This document shows, piece by piece, positions 8,194 to 16,000 of a DNA stretch of 64,000 nt. The DNA is taken from positions 1 to 64,000 of the forward strand of contig SVGN01000009.1 of NCBI GenBank assembly GCA_015056315.1. Direction: 5' to 3'. Made by a program: the position numbers and the translations under genes. Source of the stretch: Clostridiales bacterium (GTDB taxonomy: Bacteria; Bacillota; Clostridia; Christensenellales; Aristaeellaceae). The first letter of the stretch is position 1, and each line of letters opens with the position of its first letter. The notes beneath the pieces were generated by a model, which saw nothing but the letters and a program-made list of their open reading frames with translations, made no database searches and was not told where the DNA came from.

Positions 8194-8226
8194 AAGCAGG
8201 CCATAGCGTGTGCCGTGGCCTGCTTT
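8194..8226. terminator. Terminator downstream of the GH1 gene
   Basis: AAGCAGGCCA (8194-8203) pairs with TGGCCTGCTT (8216-8225). Read on the minus strand it follows the GH1 stop at 8246 and ends in CTTCTTTG. Confidence 0.7.
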
Positions 8227-8245
8227 GCCCGTTTGTAAAGCGGTG

Positions 8246-9601
8246 TTACAGGCTTTCGCCGTTGCTCTCGATCACGCTTCTGTACCAGTGGGCAGAATCC
8301 TTCAGGATGCGCTCCTGCGTTGCATAATCCACGTGGATCAATCCGAAACGTTCGCTGTAGCCGTGGGCCCATTCGTAATTATCCATCAGCGACCAGTGGA
8401 AGTAGCCCTGCAGATCCACGCCGTCGTCTGCGGCTTTCCGGTAAGCCAGCAGATAGCGGTTGAGGAAATCCTGCCGGTTGGGGTCGTGCACCTTACCATC
8501 CAGCGATACGGCATCGTGGGCAGAAAGACCGTTTTCGGTAATGATGATGGGGGTCTTGTACCGCTCGTAGAGGAGGCGGGGCCCCCAGTACAGGCATTCG
8601 GGGGTGATAGGCCACTGGATGGCGGTCTTGGGCACGCCCACAGGCAGAGGCAGCTGCTCGTAGCCCTGGGCATTATCGGCGGCTCTGTAATAACGCCCCT
8701 GATAGATGTTCTGTCCATAGAAATCCAGCGGCTGGTGGATCAATGGCAGATCCTCCTGCCAGCCACGGGGCAGATGCTTCTCTAGGCAGGCAAGACCGCT
8801 TTCCGGGTAGGTGCCCAGCAGAGCGGGATCGCTCCACCATGCTGCGCTGAAGGCCCAGCCTTCTTCCGAAACATCGAAGTAAGCCCGGCGGGCTGCTTCC
8901 AGATCTTCGGGCGAGAGGGTAGCGGGCATGCAGGGGTTGGCGCAGGGGGCATAGCCGATGCGCACATTGGGCACAAGGCTGCGCATGGCACGCACGGCGG
9001 CACCGTGGGCCTTGAGCACATGGTGCGCCATGGGCACAAGGCTGCTGTTGGGCAGCTTCAGCCCTGGTGCGTGGAAGCCGGTGCCGTAGCCGTGCCCGAT
9101 AAAGACCTGCGGCTCGTTGAAGGTGATATAGTCCTTTACCCTGTCGCCGAAGGAACGGGCGCACAGGGCGGCATATTCTTCAAACCAGCGTACGCTGTCG
9201 GGGTTTTCCCATGCGCCCTGTGCCTGCAGAGCGGCAGGATAATCCCAGTGGAACAGGGTGATAAACGGACGGATACCTGCTTTGAGCAGTTCATCGATCA
9301 GGCGGTCGTAAAAGGCGATGCCTTTTTGGTTTACGCTGCCCTTGCCGACGGGCAGCAAACGGGGCCAGCAGATGGAGAAACGATAGGCCTTCAGCCCGAT
9401 CTCCTTCATCAGCTGCACATCCTGTGGGTAGAGATGGTAATGGTCGCAGGCTACATCGCCGGTATGGCCTTCGTAGATCCTGCCCGGCTCGTGTGAAAAA
9501 CGATCCCATACAGAAAGGCCTTTGCCATCTTCAAAGGCCGCACCCTCGATCTGGTAGGATGCAGTAGCCGCGCCCCAGATAAAATCTTTGCGAAAACCCA
9601 T
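8246..9601 (-). CDS. GH1 beta-glucosidase / 6-phospho-beta-glucosidase-type enzyme
   Basis: A 451-residue glycoside hydrolase family 1 enzyme hydrolysing beta-linked disaccharides or aryl glycosides with retention. The acid/base is Glu163 in TFNEP and the nucleophile Glu356 in ITENG; the start FRKDFIWGAATASYQIEGA and YRFSICWPRLLP are also typical. There is no signal peptide, so it acts in the cytoplasm. The length and the W-W-S-D region near residue 256 fit unphosphorylated substrates, and no PTS gene is nearby, but the exact sugar is uncertain. AAGGAG precedes the ATG. It is monocistronic, with its own promoter and terminator. Confidence 0.92.
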   Translation of the reverse strand: MGFRKDFIWGAATASYQIEGAAFEDGKGLSVWDRFSHEPGRIYEGHTGDVACDHYHLYPQDVQLMKEIGLKAYRFSICWPRLLPVGKGSVNQKGIAFYDRLIDELLKAGIRPFITLFHWDYPAALQAQGAWENPDSVRWFEEYAALCARSFGDRVKDYITFNEPQVFIGHGYGTGFHAPGLKLPNSSLVPMAHHVLKAHGAAVRAMRSLVPNVRIGYAPCANPCMPATLSPEDLEAARRAYFDVSEEGWAFSAAWWSDPALLGTYPESGLACLEKHLPRGWQEDLPLIHQPLDFYGQNIYQGRYYRAADNAQGYEQLPLPVGVPKTAIQWPITPECLYWGPRLLYERYKTPIIITENGLSAHDAVSLDGKVHDPNRQDFLNRYLLAYRKAADDGVDLQGYFHWSLMDNYEWAHGYSERFGLIHVDYATQERILKDSAHWYRSVIESNGESL

Positions 9602-9655
9602 ACGTATATGCTCCTTTTTGTTGTGTCGCAGCCGTTTTCCGGCTTTCTTTGTGCC

Positions 9656-9684
9656 ACTATAATATAGAACCGGGTGGCTGTCAA
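9656..9684 (-). promoter_or_regulatory. Promoter of the GH1 gene
   Basis: On the minus strand TTGACA (9684-9679), 17-base spacer, TATAGT (9661-9656). Start point expected near 9649, about 48 bases before the ATG. A plus-strand TATAAT at 9658-9663 overlaps it and could serve the divergent gene, but it has no good -35. Confidence 0.75.
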
Positions 9685-9762
9685 TACGTTTTTTGCAATG
9701 CGATCCCGGCAGGAAAAAAGAAAAAGAGGGCGAAATCTAAAACCATCAAATACAATCACACA

Positions 9763-9775
9763 GGAGGAAACCTCC
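9763..9775 (+). promoter_or_regulatory. Ribosome-binding site inside a short hairpin
   Basis: GGAGG (9763-9767) pairs with CCTCC (9771-9775) across an AAA loop, immediately before the ATG at 9777. The Shine-Dalgarno sequence itself is therefore in the stem. Confidence 0.5.
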
Positions 9776-9776
9776 C

Positions 9777-10679
9777 ATGAGCAACACCCGGAAAACCGGC
9801 TCGTCCGATGTGATCACCCGCGCTTATCTGGACAGCCTGCTGGTGGAGATGCGCCATATCGACAGCGTGCTGCCCTCCACCGAAATGACCCTCTACGGCA
9901 AGACCTTCAAGACCCCTGTTATGACCGCCGCCCTTTCCCATATGGGCAATGTGTACCCCGATGGCATGGCCCAGATGGCCAAGGGCGCATACGAGGCAGG
10001 CGCTGTCTGCTTCTCCGGCATGGGCGCTATGGAAGAGCTGGACGGCATGCTCGCCACCGGTGCTTCCGTGGTCAAGATCATCAAGACCTATGCCGACCGC
10101 GACAGCGTCTTTGCCAAGATCGCCCACGCCGAAAAAGCCGGTGCGCTGGCTGTGGGCATGGATATCGACCACGCCTTCCACCATCAGAACGATTACGACT
10201 GCATCGAGGGCATGGAGATGCGCCCCATCACCCGTACCCAGCTGGAGGAGTATGTCAAGGCCACCAAGCTGCCCTTCGTGGTCAAGGGTGTGCTCAGCCG
10301 TCAGGATGCCCGCAAGTGCGCCGAGGCGGGCGTGCAGGGCATGATCGTCTCCCACCACAACGGTCGGTTGGATTACGCCGTGCCCCCGCTGATGATCCTG
10401 CCGGAGATCCTGAAGGAGACGGAGGGCAAGATCCCCCTGTTTGTGGATTGCAGCCTCCAGACCGGCATGGATGTGTTCAAGGCGCTGGCGCTGGGCGCTA
10501 CCGCCTGCTGCATCGGCCGCCCGCTGCAAAAGCGCCTTGGCGAAAGCGGCAGCGATGGGGTAAAGAGCGGCATCGAGGACATCACCCGTCAGCTGCGCTA
10601 CACCATGGCCATGACCTGCTCGCCGGATCTGCGCTCCATCGATCCTTCGGTGGTGCGCCCCGGCTCCTTTACTTGGTAA
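9777..10679 (+). CDS. FMN-dependent alpha-hydroxyacid dehydrogenase/oxidase-like protein
   Basis: A 300-residue FMN TIM-barrel protein of the glycolate/lactate oxidase family. It has the FMN-binding strand TPVMTAALSHMGN near residue 47, the P-F-V-V-K-G strand with the phosphate-side Lys near residue 165, MIVSHHNGRLDYAVPP (the family's S-N-H-G-G-R-Q-L-D equivalent with catalytic His and Arg) and the phosphate loop LALGATACCIGRP. It is shorter than lactate oxidase (about 350-370), so the N-terminal part is abbreviated, and the hydroxyacid is unknown. The downstream TIM-barrel gene is 22 bases away. Confidence 0.8.
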   Translation: MSNTRKTGSSDVITRAYLDSLLVEMRHIDSVLPSTEMTLYGKTFKTPVMTAALSHMGNVYPDGMAQMAKGAYEAGAVCFSGMGAMEELDGMLATGASVVKIIKTYADRDSVFAKIAHAEKAGALAVGMDIDHAFHHQNDYDCIEGMEMRPITRTQLEEYVKATKLPFVVKGVLSRQDARKCAEAGVQGMIVSHHNGRLDYAVPPLMILPEILKETEGKIPLFVDCSLQTGMDVFKALALGATACCIGRPLQKRLGESGSDGVKSGIEDITRQLRYTMAMTCSPDLRSIDPSVVRPGSFTW

Positions 10680-10701
10680 GCAACAGGAGGGGAAATAGTA
10701 T

Positions 10702-11541
10702 ATGAGACTTGGCGGTTCCGTCATGAAGCCCTACAACAGCCCGGAGGAGTGGCTCGCCCTTGTGCGGGAACTGGGCTACAGCGCTGTTATCTTCCCTGTC
10801 AATTCCGATGCTGCGCCCGAGGTGCGCAAGGCTTATCTGGAGTGCGCCCGTGCCAACGATCTGCTCATCGGCGAGGTGGGCGTATGGAAGAACCTCTTTT
10901 CGCCCGACAAGGCGGAGGCTGAAGCCGCCTTTGCCTACTCCGTAAAGCAGCTGGAGCTGGCGGAGGAGGTAGGAGCCCGCTGCTGTGTCAACATCAGCGG
11001 TTCCTTTGGCGAGCACTGGGATGGCTACCACCCGGAAAACTACTCCAAGGCCACCTACGAGCGCATCGTGGAGATCTCCCGCCGCATCATCGATGCGGTA
11101 CAGCCCACCCACACCACCTACTCGCTGGAGCCCATGCCCTGGATGGTGCCGGACTCCCCCGAATGCTACCTGCAGCTTTTGAAGGATGTAGACCGCAAGG
11201 CCTTCTCCGTGCATCTGGATTTTACCAACATGATCAACAGCGTGCAGCGCTACCATGAGCGGGATGCCTTTGTGCAGCACTGCTTTCAGCTGCTGGGGCC
11301 CCATATCGTAAGCATCCATGCCAAGGATGTGCTGATGGGCGCAGGAGACCTGCCCTGCAGCATCCTGGAGGTGCAGCCCGGCGAAGGTGTTATCGACCTG
11401 TCTGCGGTCACCCGCATGGCTCATGCGCTGGGCGAGGATACCCCCGTTTTCGTGGAGCACCTGCCGGATCACGATAGCTACATGCGTGCGGCGGCGCATA
11501 TGCGCAAGGCGGCGCAGGCAGCGGGCGTACCGGTCAAGTAA
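10702..11541 (+). CDS. Sugar phosphate isomerase/epimerase (AP-endonuclease-2-like TIM barrel)
   Basis: A 279-residue TIM barrel of the xylose-isomerase-like/AP endonuclease 2 superfamily. The metal-site residues are expected in YSLEPMPWM (Glu), SVHLDFTNM (Asp), VSIHAKDVL (His, Asp) and VFVEHLPDHD (Glu). Such enzymes epimerise or isomerise ketoses or inositol derivatives; the substrate here is unknown. AGGAGGGG precedes the ATG at 10702. It is second in a two-gene operon with the FMN enzyme and is followed by a strong terminator. Confidence 0.8.
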   Translation: MRLGGSVMKPYNSPEEWLALVRELGYSAVIFPVNSDAAPEVRKAYLECARANDLLIGEVGVWKNLFSPDKAEAEAAFAYSVKQLELAEEVGARCCVNISGSFGEHWDGYHPENYSKATYERIVEISRRIIDAVQPTHTTYSLEPMPWMVPDSPECYLQLLKDVDRKAFSVHLDFTNMINSVQRYHERDAFVQHCFQLLGPHIVSIHAKDVLMGAGDLPCSILEVQPGEGVIDLSAVTRMAHALGEDTPVFVEHLPDHDSYMRAAAHMRKAAQAAGVPVK

Positions 11542-11557
11542 AGCGTAAAACAAACAT

Positions 11558-11595
11558 AAAAAACGGCGTGCAGTCATCAACCGCACGCCGTTTTC
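11558..11595. terminator. Bidirectional terminator between isomerase and SSB genes
   Basis: AAAACGGCGTGC (11559-11570 with flanking A) pairs with GCACGCCGTTTT (11583-11594); A- and T-runs on either side serve both converging genes. Confidence 0.85.
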
Positions 11596-11608
11596 TGTTT
11601 GCTGCTGT

Positions 11609-12322
11609 TTATTCCCTCATGGTGCTCAGCTGGCTCTGCACCGGGTACCTGGGCGGTACGCTGTGGAACTCCCGGGTAAGCTCCTGCTGCAGATCGTAGC
11701 TGTCCGGCACATCCTCCCGTACAGCGTTCAGCCTGCTCACGCTTACCTCGTAGGCCACCTTGGTGACCACAGTGCCATCCGGCAGCTGCTTCTGATAATT
11801 GCGGCTCTGGAAACGCCCCACCAGCTGGATCTTATCGCCGGTTTTCAGCCCGGCGGCATAGCGGGCGGTGCGGCCCCAGGTGATGCAGGGTATGTAGTCG
11901 CTCTTGCCGTAGGAGCGGTTCACCGCCAGCATCAGGTCGGCGATCTCCCGGCCAAAGGGCGTGGTGCGGTAGCTGGGCGGCTTGCACAGGGCACCGGTCA
12001 ATTGTACCCGGTTGGGGTTCTCGTCGTTATCCTCCGGCAGGAGCCGCTGGGCAAAGGCAGTGATCAGCAGCCTGCCGGAGCCCTCCACCACTTTGTTGTA
12101 GCTGCGCAGCTGCCCCTCCAGACACAGCAGGCTGCCTGCGGTGATGGGCGCATCCAGCAGGAGCCTTTCGCTGAGGGTGATGGGCAGAAAATCTTCTGCA
12201 CCGCTGAGGCGCGGCACCCGGAGGGTGGTGGTGTAGAACTGCTCCCCGAACAGCTCATGGCCGAATTGCAGGTTCTGGCATACGTGTCCCCTAAGATGAA
12301 TGATGTTTCCCGTTTCTTCCAT
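11609..12322 (-). CDS. Single-stranded DNA-binding protein with two OB folds
   Basis: A 237-residue protein with two tandem OB domains. The second (from about residue 98, NPNRVQLTGALCKPPSYRTT onward) is a clear SSB domain, with FGREIADLMLAVNR and YIPCITWGR. The first (residues 5-95) is more diverged. This double-OB layout is seen in a Clostridia SSB-like family and differs from the single-domain housekeeping SSB; it probably binds ssDNA in repair or recombination. The start at 12322 has GAGGTGAG; the ORF extends to 12406 without a ribosome-binding site. It is 25 bases after the deacetylase and likely cotranscribed. Confidence 0.8.
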   Translation of the reverse strand: MEETGNIIHLRGHVCQNLQFGHELFGEQFYTTTLRVPRLSGAEDFLPITLSERLLLDAPITAGSLLCLEGQLRSYNKVVEGSGRLLITAFAQRLLPEDNDENPNRVQLTGALCKPPSYRTTPFGREIADLMLAVNRSYGKSDYIPCITWGRTARYAAGLKTGDKIQLVGRFQSRNYQKQLPDGTVVTKVAYEVSVSRLNAVREDVPDSYDLQQELTREFHSVPPRYPVQSQLSTMRE

Positions 12323-12347
12323 GTTTCTCACCTCATGATGGCTTTGG

Positions 12348-13187
12348 TTAGTCGGTCGCCTTCGGGTGCTGCCTGCCCTGTACATCGATGGTGTACTCGC
12401 CCTCAAGCAGGATCTCGCTCACCGGGATGATGGTATACCCCAGCTGCTGATAATGCTCAATGACGGTCGGCAGTGCATTGACGATATCGTTGGAATCGTT
12501 GTGGAAGAGCACGATGTCGCCGTTTTCCACCCGATAGGTGCATTGTTTGATGATGTCCGCCGTGCCTCTGTCTTTCCAATCCAGGCTGTCGATGCTCCAT
12601 TGTACGCATTCGTAGCCCTCCTGCCGGGATATGGTCACCACCCGGTCGTTGTAATCGCCGTAGGGTGGCCGGAACAGCGTGGGGCGGACTCCGGTTAGGT
12701 TTTCCACCTTGGCAGACATGTTATGCAGCTCGGTTCGGATATCCGCTTCGGAGAGCTTGCTCATATGGGGGTGGGTATCCGAATGGTTGCCGATCTCATG
12801 CCCACGGGCTACGATCTCCCGGAGCATATCCGGGTACTTATCCACCCAGCCGCCTACCAGAAAGAAGGTGGTCTTTACGTTGTACTTATCCAGAATATCC
12901 AGGATGGGGATCGTTTTATCCGCACCCCAGGAGGCATCGAAGCTGATGGCCAGTACGGGATCCTCCCGGGCTACGGAGTAGATGGGCAGCTCCCGCTTTT
13001 GCGCCACCACCGCTGCGGCAGGGTGGTTCAGGCTGAGGGTATACAGCGCCGACAGCAGCACCATGCATACCGAAAGCACTACCTGCCGCAGCAGGCGCCT
13101 CCCACCGGGGTCTTTGAGGGGCGGTTCTCTTGTAGGCGGGCCGATCTCTCTGCCTTTTTCTCTCAGTTTCATGGAGCGGCTGCTCAT
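12348..13187 (-). CDS. Membrane-anchored polysaccharide deacetylase (PdaB-like)
   Basis: A 279-residue NodB-homology deacetylase. After a cytoplasmic Arg/Pro-rich head, residues about 33-55 (LLRQVVLSVCMVLLSALYTL) form a signal anchor, so the catalytic domain is outside. ISFDASWGADKT holds the catalytic Asp of motif 1, HEIGNHSDTHPHM the two metal His, RPPYGDYND motif 3 and LFHND motif 5. The variant SFDASWG is typical of PdaB-type sporulation deacetylases rather than TFDDG peptidoglycan deacetylases, which hints at a spore-cortex role (inference). Start at 13187 is preceded by AAGGAGGA. Confidence 0.88.
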   Translation of the reverse strand: MSSRSMKLREKGREIGPPTREPPLKDPGGRRLLRQVVLSVCMVLLSALYTLSLNHPAAAVVAQKRELPIYSVAREDPVLAISFDASWGADKTIPILDILDKYNVKTTFFLVGGWVDKYPDMLREIVARGHEIGNHSDTHPHMSKLSEADIRTELHNMSAKVENLTGVRPTLFRPPYGDYNDRVVTISRQEGYECVQWSIDSLDWKDRGTADIIKQCTYRVENGDIVLFHNDSNDIVNALPTVIEHYQQLGYTIIPVSEILLEGEYTIDVQGRQHPKATD

Positions 13188-13325
13188 GGCTGGCGTTCCT
13201 CCTTCAGATAATGGCCTATGATCCGTATCAAACCATAAGTACCTTATGAGGGGGCAGCCATGCCTTATGCCTGCCGCCGACATGCTTCGCCAAAGGTTCT
13301 CTGCACTATACAAACATAGACAAAA

Positions 13326-13358
13326 AAGCCGCTCCCCAAGTTGGATGGGGAACGGCTT
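13326..13358 (-). terminator. Terminator of the 2-hydroxyacid dehydrogenase gene
   Basis: AAGCCGCTCCCC (13326-13337) pairs with GGGGAACGGCTT (13347-13358) with one internal mismatch; on the minus strand it runs into TTTTTTG. Confidence 0.75.
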
Positions 13359-13381
13359 ATGCTATGCAGCTGTACTGGCTT

Positions 13382-14347
13382 TTACGCCTTCAGGGCTTCC
13401 GGGTTCAGCAGGTTTTCGGGCAACTGCCCTGCCAGCACGGCATTGATGCGTACTGCGGCCTGGCGAGCCATTTCGTAGCGGGCCTGATGGGTGTTGCTGC
13501 CGCAGTGCGGAGTCAGGATCACATTGGGCAGGGTAAGATAGGCAGGGTTCACGTTGGGCTCATCCGGGTATACATCCAGCGCAGCTCCTGCGATGCGCTC
13601 CTGCCGGAGGGCCTCCAGCAGGGCTTCTTCCTCTACCACGGCACCCCGGGCGGTATTCACCAGGCAGGCGGTGGGCTTCATCAGGGCGATCATATCCCGG
13701 TCGATCAGGTTCCTGGTCTCGGGGGTGGCAGGGCAATGCAGGCTGATGTAGTCACTTTCTGCCATCAGCTGCGCAAGGGGCACACGGATGTCGCCCAACC
13801 GATCCCGCTCGGGCTTGGGGGTGCGGGCATGGTAGAGCACTTTCATGCCCATAAAGCGTCCGAAGTCTGCCACCACAGAACCGATGCGGCCCATGCCCAC
13901 GATGCCCAGCGTCTGCCCGGCCAGGGAGGAGCCCATATGCTTGCCCATGCCGAACACCTGCTGTGGGGGCGTGGTGCGCAGCAGCTCATCCAGATGCACG
14001 ATGCGGCGGGCAATGCCGGTAAGCAGTGCAATGGCCAGCTCGGCGGTGGGAGCGGTAACGGCAGCGGGGGTGTTGCAGACCATAATGCCCGCCCGGGTGG
14101 CCGCCGCCACATCGATGGCATCGTAGCCCGCGCCGTAGCACACGATGAGCCGGAGCTTTTTGGCAGCGGCGATCATGTCTGCATCGATGGCGGTACAGGC
14201 CACTACTGCATCCGCATCCGAAAGCACGGTGAGCATTTCGGGTTTGGTGTAGCCGGTGAGCGCAGCAGGAATGGAGATCTCATGCCCGGGCAGGTGGTCA
14301 TAAAAGCCCTGGGCAGGCACGCCGTAGGAGACAACGATCTTTGCCAT
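13382..14347 (-). CDS. D-2-hydroxyacid dehydrogenase (PGDH/glyoxylate reductase-like)
   Basis: A 321-residue NAD(P)-dependent dehydrogenase reducing 2-ketoacids to D-2-hydroxyacids. The Rossmann motif LGIVGMGRIGSVVA is near residue 147; the catalytic triad is Arg in NTARGAVV, Glu in YPDEPNV and His in LTPHCGSNT. It lacks an ACT domain, so it is not a full-length serine-type PGDH and could be a glyoxylate/hydroxypyruvate reductase or similar. The start at 14347 follows GGAGGGG; the ORF upstream to 14458 is not used. It is divergent from the FAD-Rieske gene. Confidence 0.88.
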   Translation of the reverse strand: MAKIVVSYGVPAQGFYDHLPGHEISIPAALTGYTKPEMLTVLSDADAVVACTAIDADMIAAAKKLRLIVCYGAGYDAIDVAAATRAGIMVCNTPAAVTAPTAELAIALLTGIARRIVHLDELLRTTPPQQVFGMGKHMGSSLAGQTLGIVGMGRIGSVVADFGRFMGMKVLYHARTPKPERDRLGDIRVPLAQLMAESDYISLHCPATPETRNLIDRDMIALMKPTACLVNTARGAVVEEEALLEALRQERIAGAALDVYPDEPNVNPAYLTLPNVILTPHCGSNTHQARYEMARQAAVRINAVLAGQLPENLLNPEALKA

Positions 14348-14385
14348 GGGGTCTTCCCCTCCGTTTCGTATTGCAATGATACAAA

Positions 14386-14414
14386 AGCATAGCAAATGAA
14401 AGCCGTCTTGGCAA
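14386..14414 (-). promoter_or_regulatory. Promoter of the 2-hydroxyacid dehydrogenase gene
   Basis: Minus strand TTGCCA (14414-14409), 17-base spacer, TATGCT (14391-14386), in the 125-base divergent region. Confidence 0.6.
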
Positions 14415-14472
14415 GTATGGAGCTGTGGTTTTGTGCAAAGGCTATCCCGGAGAAGCAAAAGGAGGGGCTTGT

Positions 14473-15822
14473 GTGCATCAGACAGGGTTTCTGCCGGAGG
14501 AAAAGCAGGAAGGCTATCCTGCTTTGCGCGGGTTCCACGAAGCGGATGCGGTCATCGTGGGCGGCGGGCTTACAGGCATCACCACGGCGCTGTGGCTGTG
14601 CAGGGCGGGTCTCCGGGTTAGGCTGCTGGAGGCAGAAACGCTTGGTTGTGGCGCTACTGCCCGCTGTGCGGGCATGCTCAGCTTGACCGATCGGGTGCTG
14701 CTGGCTGCGCTCGAGCGGGAGCGGGGCACAGAGGTGGCAGGGGCTTATGTACGCTCCCGGATGGCAGCCTTTGGCGCGATCCGTGCCATTGCGGCGGAGG
14801 CTCCCGGCAGGCTGGATTGGCTGGAGGCGAATGCCCATATTCTTGCTTGGGGTCGAAAACAGGATCTGCCAGGCGAGGCGGAGGCGCTCCGGCGAATGGG
14901 CGTACACGCACAGGCTCACGCCAGCGGCAGCGCTCCCTTGCCTGCTGAGAGCATCCTTACCCTGCGGGATATGGCCTGCCTGGATGCGGCAGCGTATTTC
15001 TCCCGCCTGACGGAGCTGGCGGTCTCGCAAGGGCTGGTCATCCACGAGCACTCCCGGGTCACAGCACTGGAGACCAATATGGCCCAGACCGATCACGGTG
15101 CGGTACGGGCACCCTATGTGGTCATTGCCACGGGCTACCCGCTGGTCAATGTGCCGGGGTGGTATTTCCTCCGGCTCAGGCAACGGCGGAGAGGGCTGTT
15201 CATAACGGAGAGCAGCGCCGCCGCCGATGGCATGTTTTACGATGCCCAGGGGCGCTACGCTCTGCGCCGCTGGCAGGAGGGATTGCTTTTGCAATTGGAT
15301 CTGGGTGGCGTGGGGCAGAGGGGAGAGGAGACCCCGGAGCAGCGGTATCGGCGCATGCTGGGCACCTGCCTGGGCGATGCGCTTTCGCTCTGCGAAGGGG
15401 TAGAGACATTTTCTGCCGATGGGCTGCCCTACATCGGTGTGTACAGCCGTAAAACGCCCAACCTGTTCGTGGCTGCGGGGTACGGCGGCAACGGTCTGCT
15501 GGGCAGCATGACGGCCGCACAGCTGATCAGCGCCCGGGTGCTGGGGCTTTCGGCAGATAGTGCCTTTGTTTTCTCCGGGCAGAGGAGCGGCAACAGCGTT
15601 GTGCGCAGAGAGCTGGGCTCTGCCCTTGCCATGGCCGGGCGCTATGCGGGCGGTATGCTGCGCCTGGGGGCACCCCGCTGCCCGCACATGGGGTGCAGGT
15701 TGGTCTATTCCCGGTCAAGGCGCATATGGGAGTGCCCCTGCCACGGCTCCCGGTTCGATGATATCGGGCACCTGCTCAATGCCCCCGCTACCGAGGATGC
15801 CATCATCCGGCACAAACATTGA
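14473..15822 (+). CDS. FAD-dependent oxidoreductase with C-terminal Rieske domain
   Basis: A 449-residue DAO-type flavoprotein fused to a Rieske [2Fe-2S] domain, like Bacillus YhfW. ADAVIVGGGLTGITTALWL near residue 25 binds FAD; ETFSADGLPYIG and FVAAGYGGNGLL are the C-terminal FAD contacts. The last 60 residues carry the Rieske pairs CPHMGC and CPCHGS (two Cys and two His ligands). Substrate and electron acceptor are unknown. A GTG at 14473 with GGAGGGG six bases before it is preferred to the in-frame ATG at 14425, which has no ribosome-binding site. The long downstream gap is AT-rich. Confidence 0.82.
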   Translation: MHQTGFLPEEKQEGYPALRGFHEADAVIVGGGLTGITTALWLCRAGLRVRLLEAETLGCGATARCAGMLSLTDRVLLAALERERGTEVAGAYVRSRMAAFGAIRAIAAEAPGRLDWLEANAHILAWGRKQDLPGEAEALRRMGVHAQAHASGSAPLPAESILTLRDMACLDAAAYFSRLTELAVSQGLVIHEHSRVTALETNMAQTDHGAVRAPYVVIATGYPLVNVPGWYFLRLRQRRRGLFITESSAAADGMFYDAQGRYALRRWQEGLLLQLDLGGVGQRGEETPEQRYRRMLGTCLGDALSLCEGVETFSADGLPYIGVYSRKTPNLFVAAGYGGNGLLGSMTAAQLISARVLGLSADSAFVFSGQRSGNSVVRRELGSALAMAGRYAGGMLRLGAPRCPHMGCRLVYSRSRRIWECPCHGSRFDDIGHLLNAPATEDAIIRHKH

Positions 15823-15851
15823 ATATGGCGTTTTCGGAAGAAAACAGACCG

Positions 15852-15865
15852 TTTTGAATACAAGA
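15852..15865. promoter_or_regulatory. Near-match to the uxu palindrome upstream of the ABC/GH operon
   Basis: TTTTGAATACAAGA shares TTG-ATACAAG with the perfect palindrome before uxuA (one mismatch in the ten-base core TTGTATACAA). It lies in the 178-base AT-rich intergenic region 15823-16000, where no convincing -35/-10 pair was found. Function is speculative. Confidence 0.3.
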
Positions 15866-16000
15866 TAAAATAACACGAAAAATAATATAAATAATTTTCA
15901 ATATAGGTAAAAATCCAGCAGGAGAACGTAAACAAAAGAAGAACAACAAGAGAACCGACTAAAAAAGAGCGTCGGCAAAATACGCGGAGGCACAACCGAT

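Noticed and set aside
13188-13330. Sigma-G or sigma-E type promoter before the PdaB-like gene.
   Set aside because: GCATA and CATAAGG occur at suitable distance, but the match to sporulation consensus is poor and cannot support a call.
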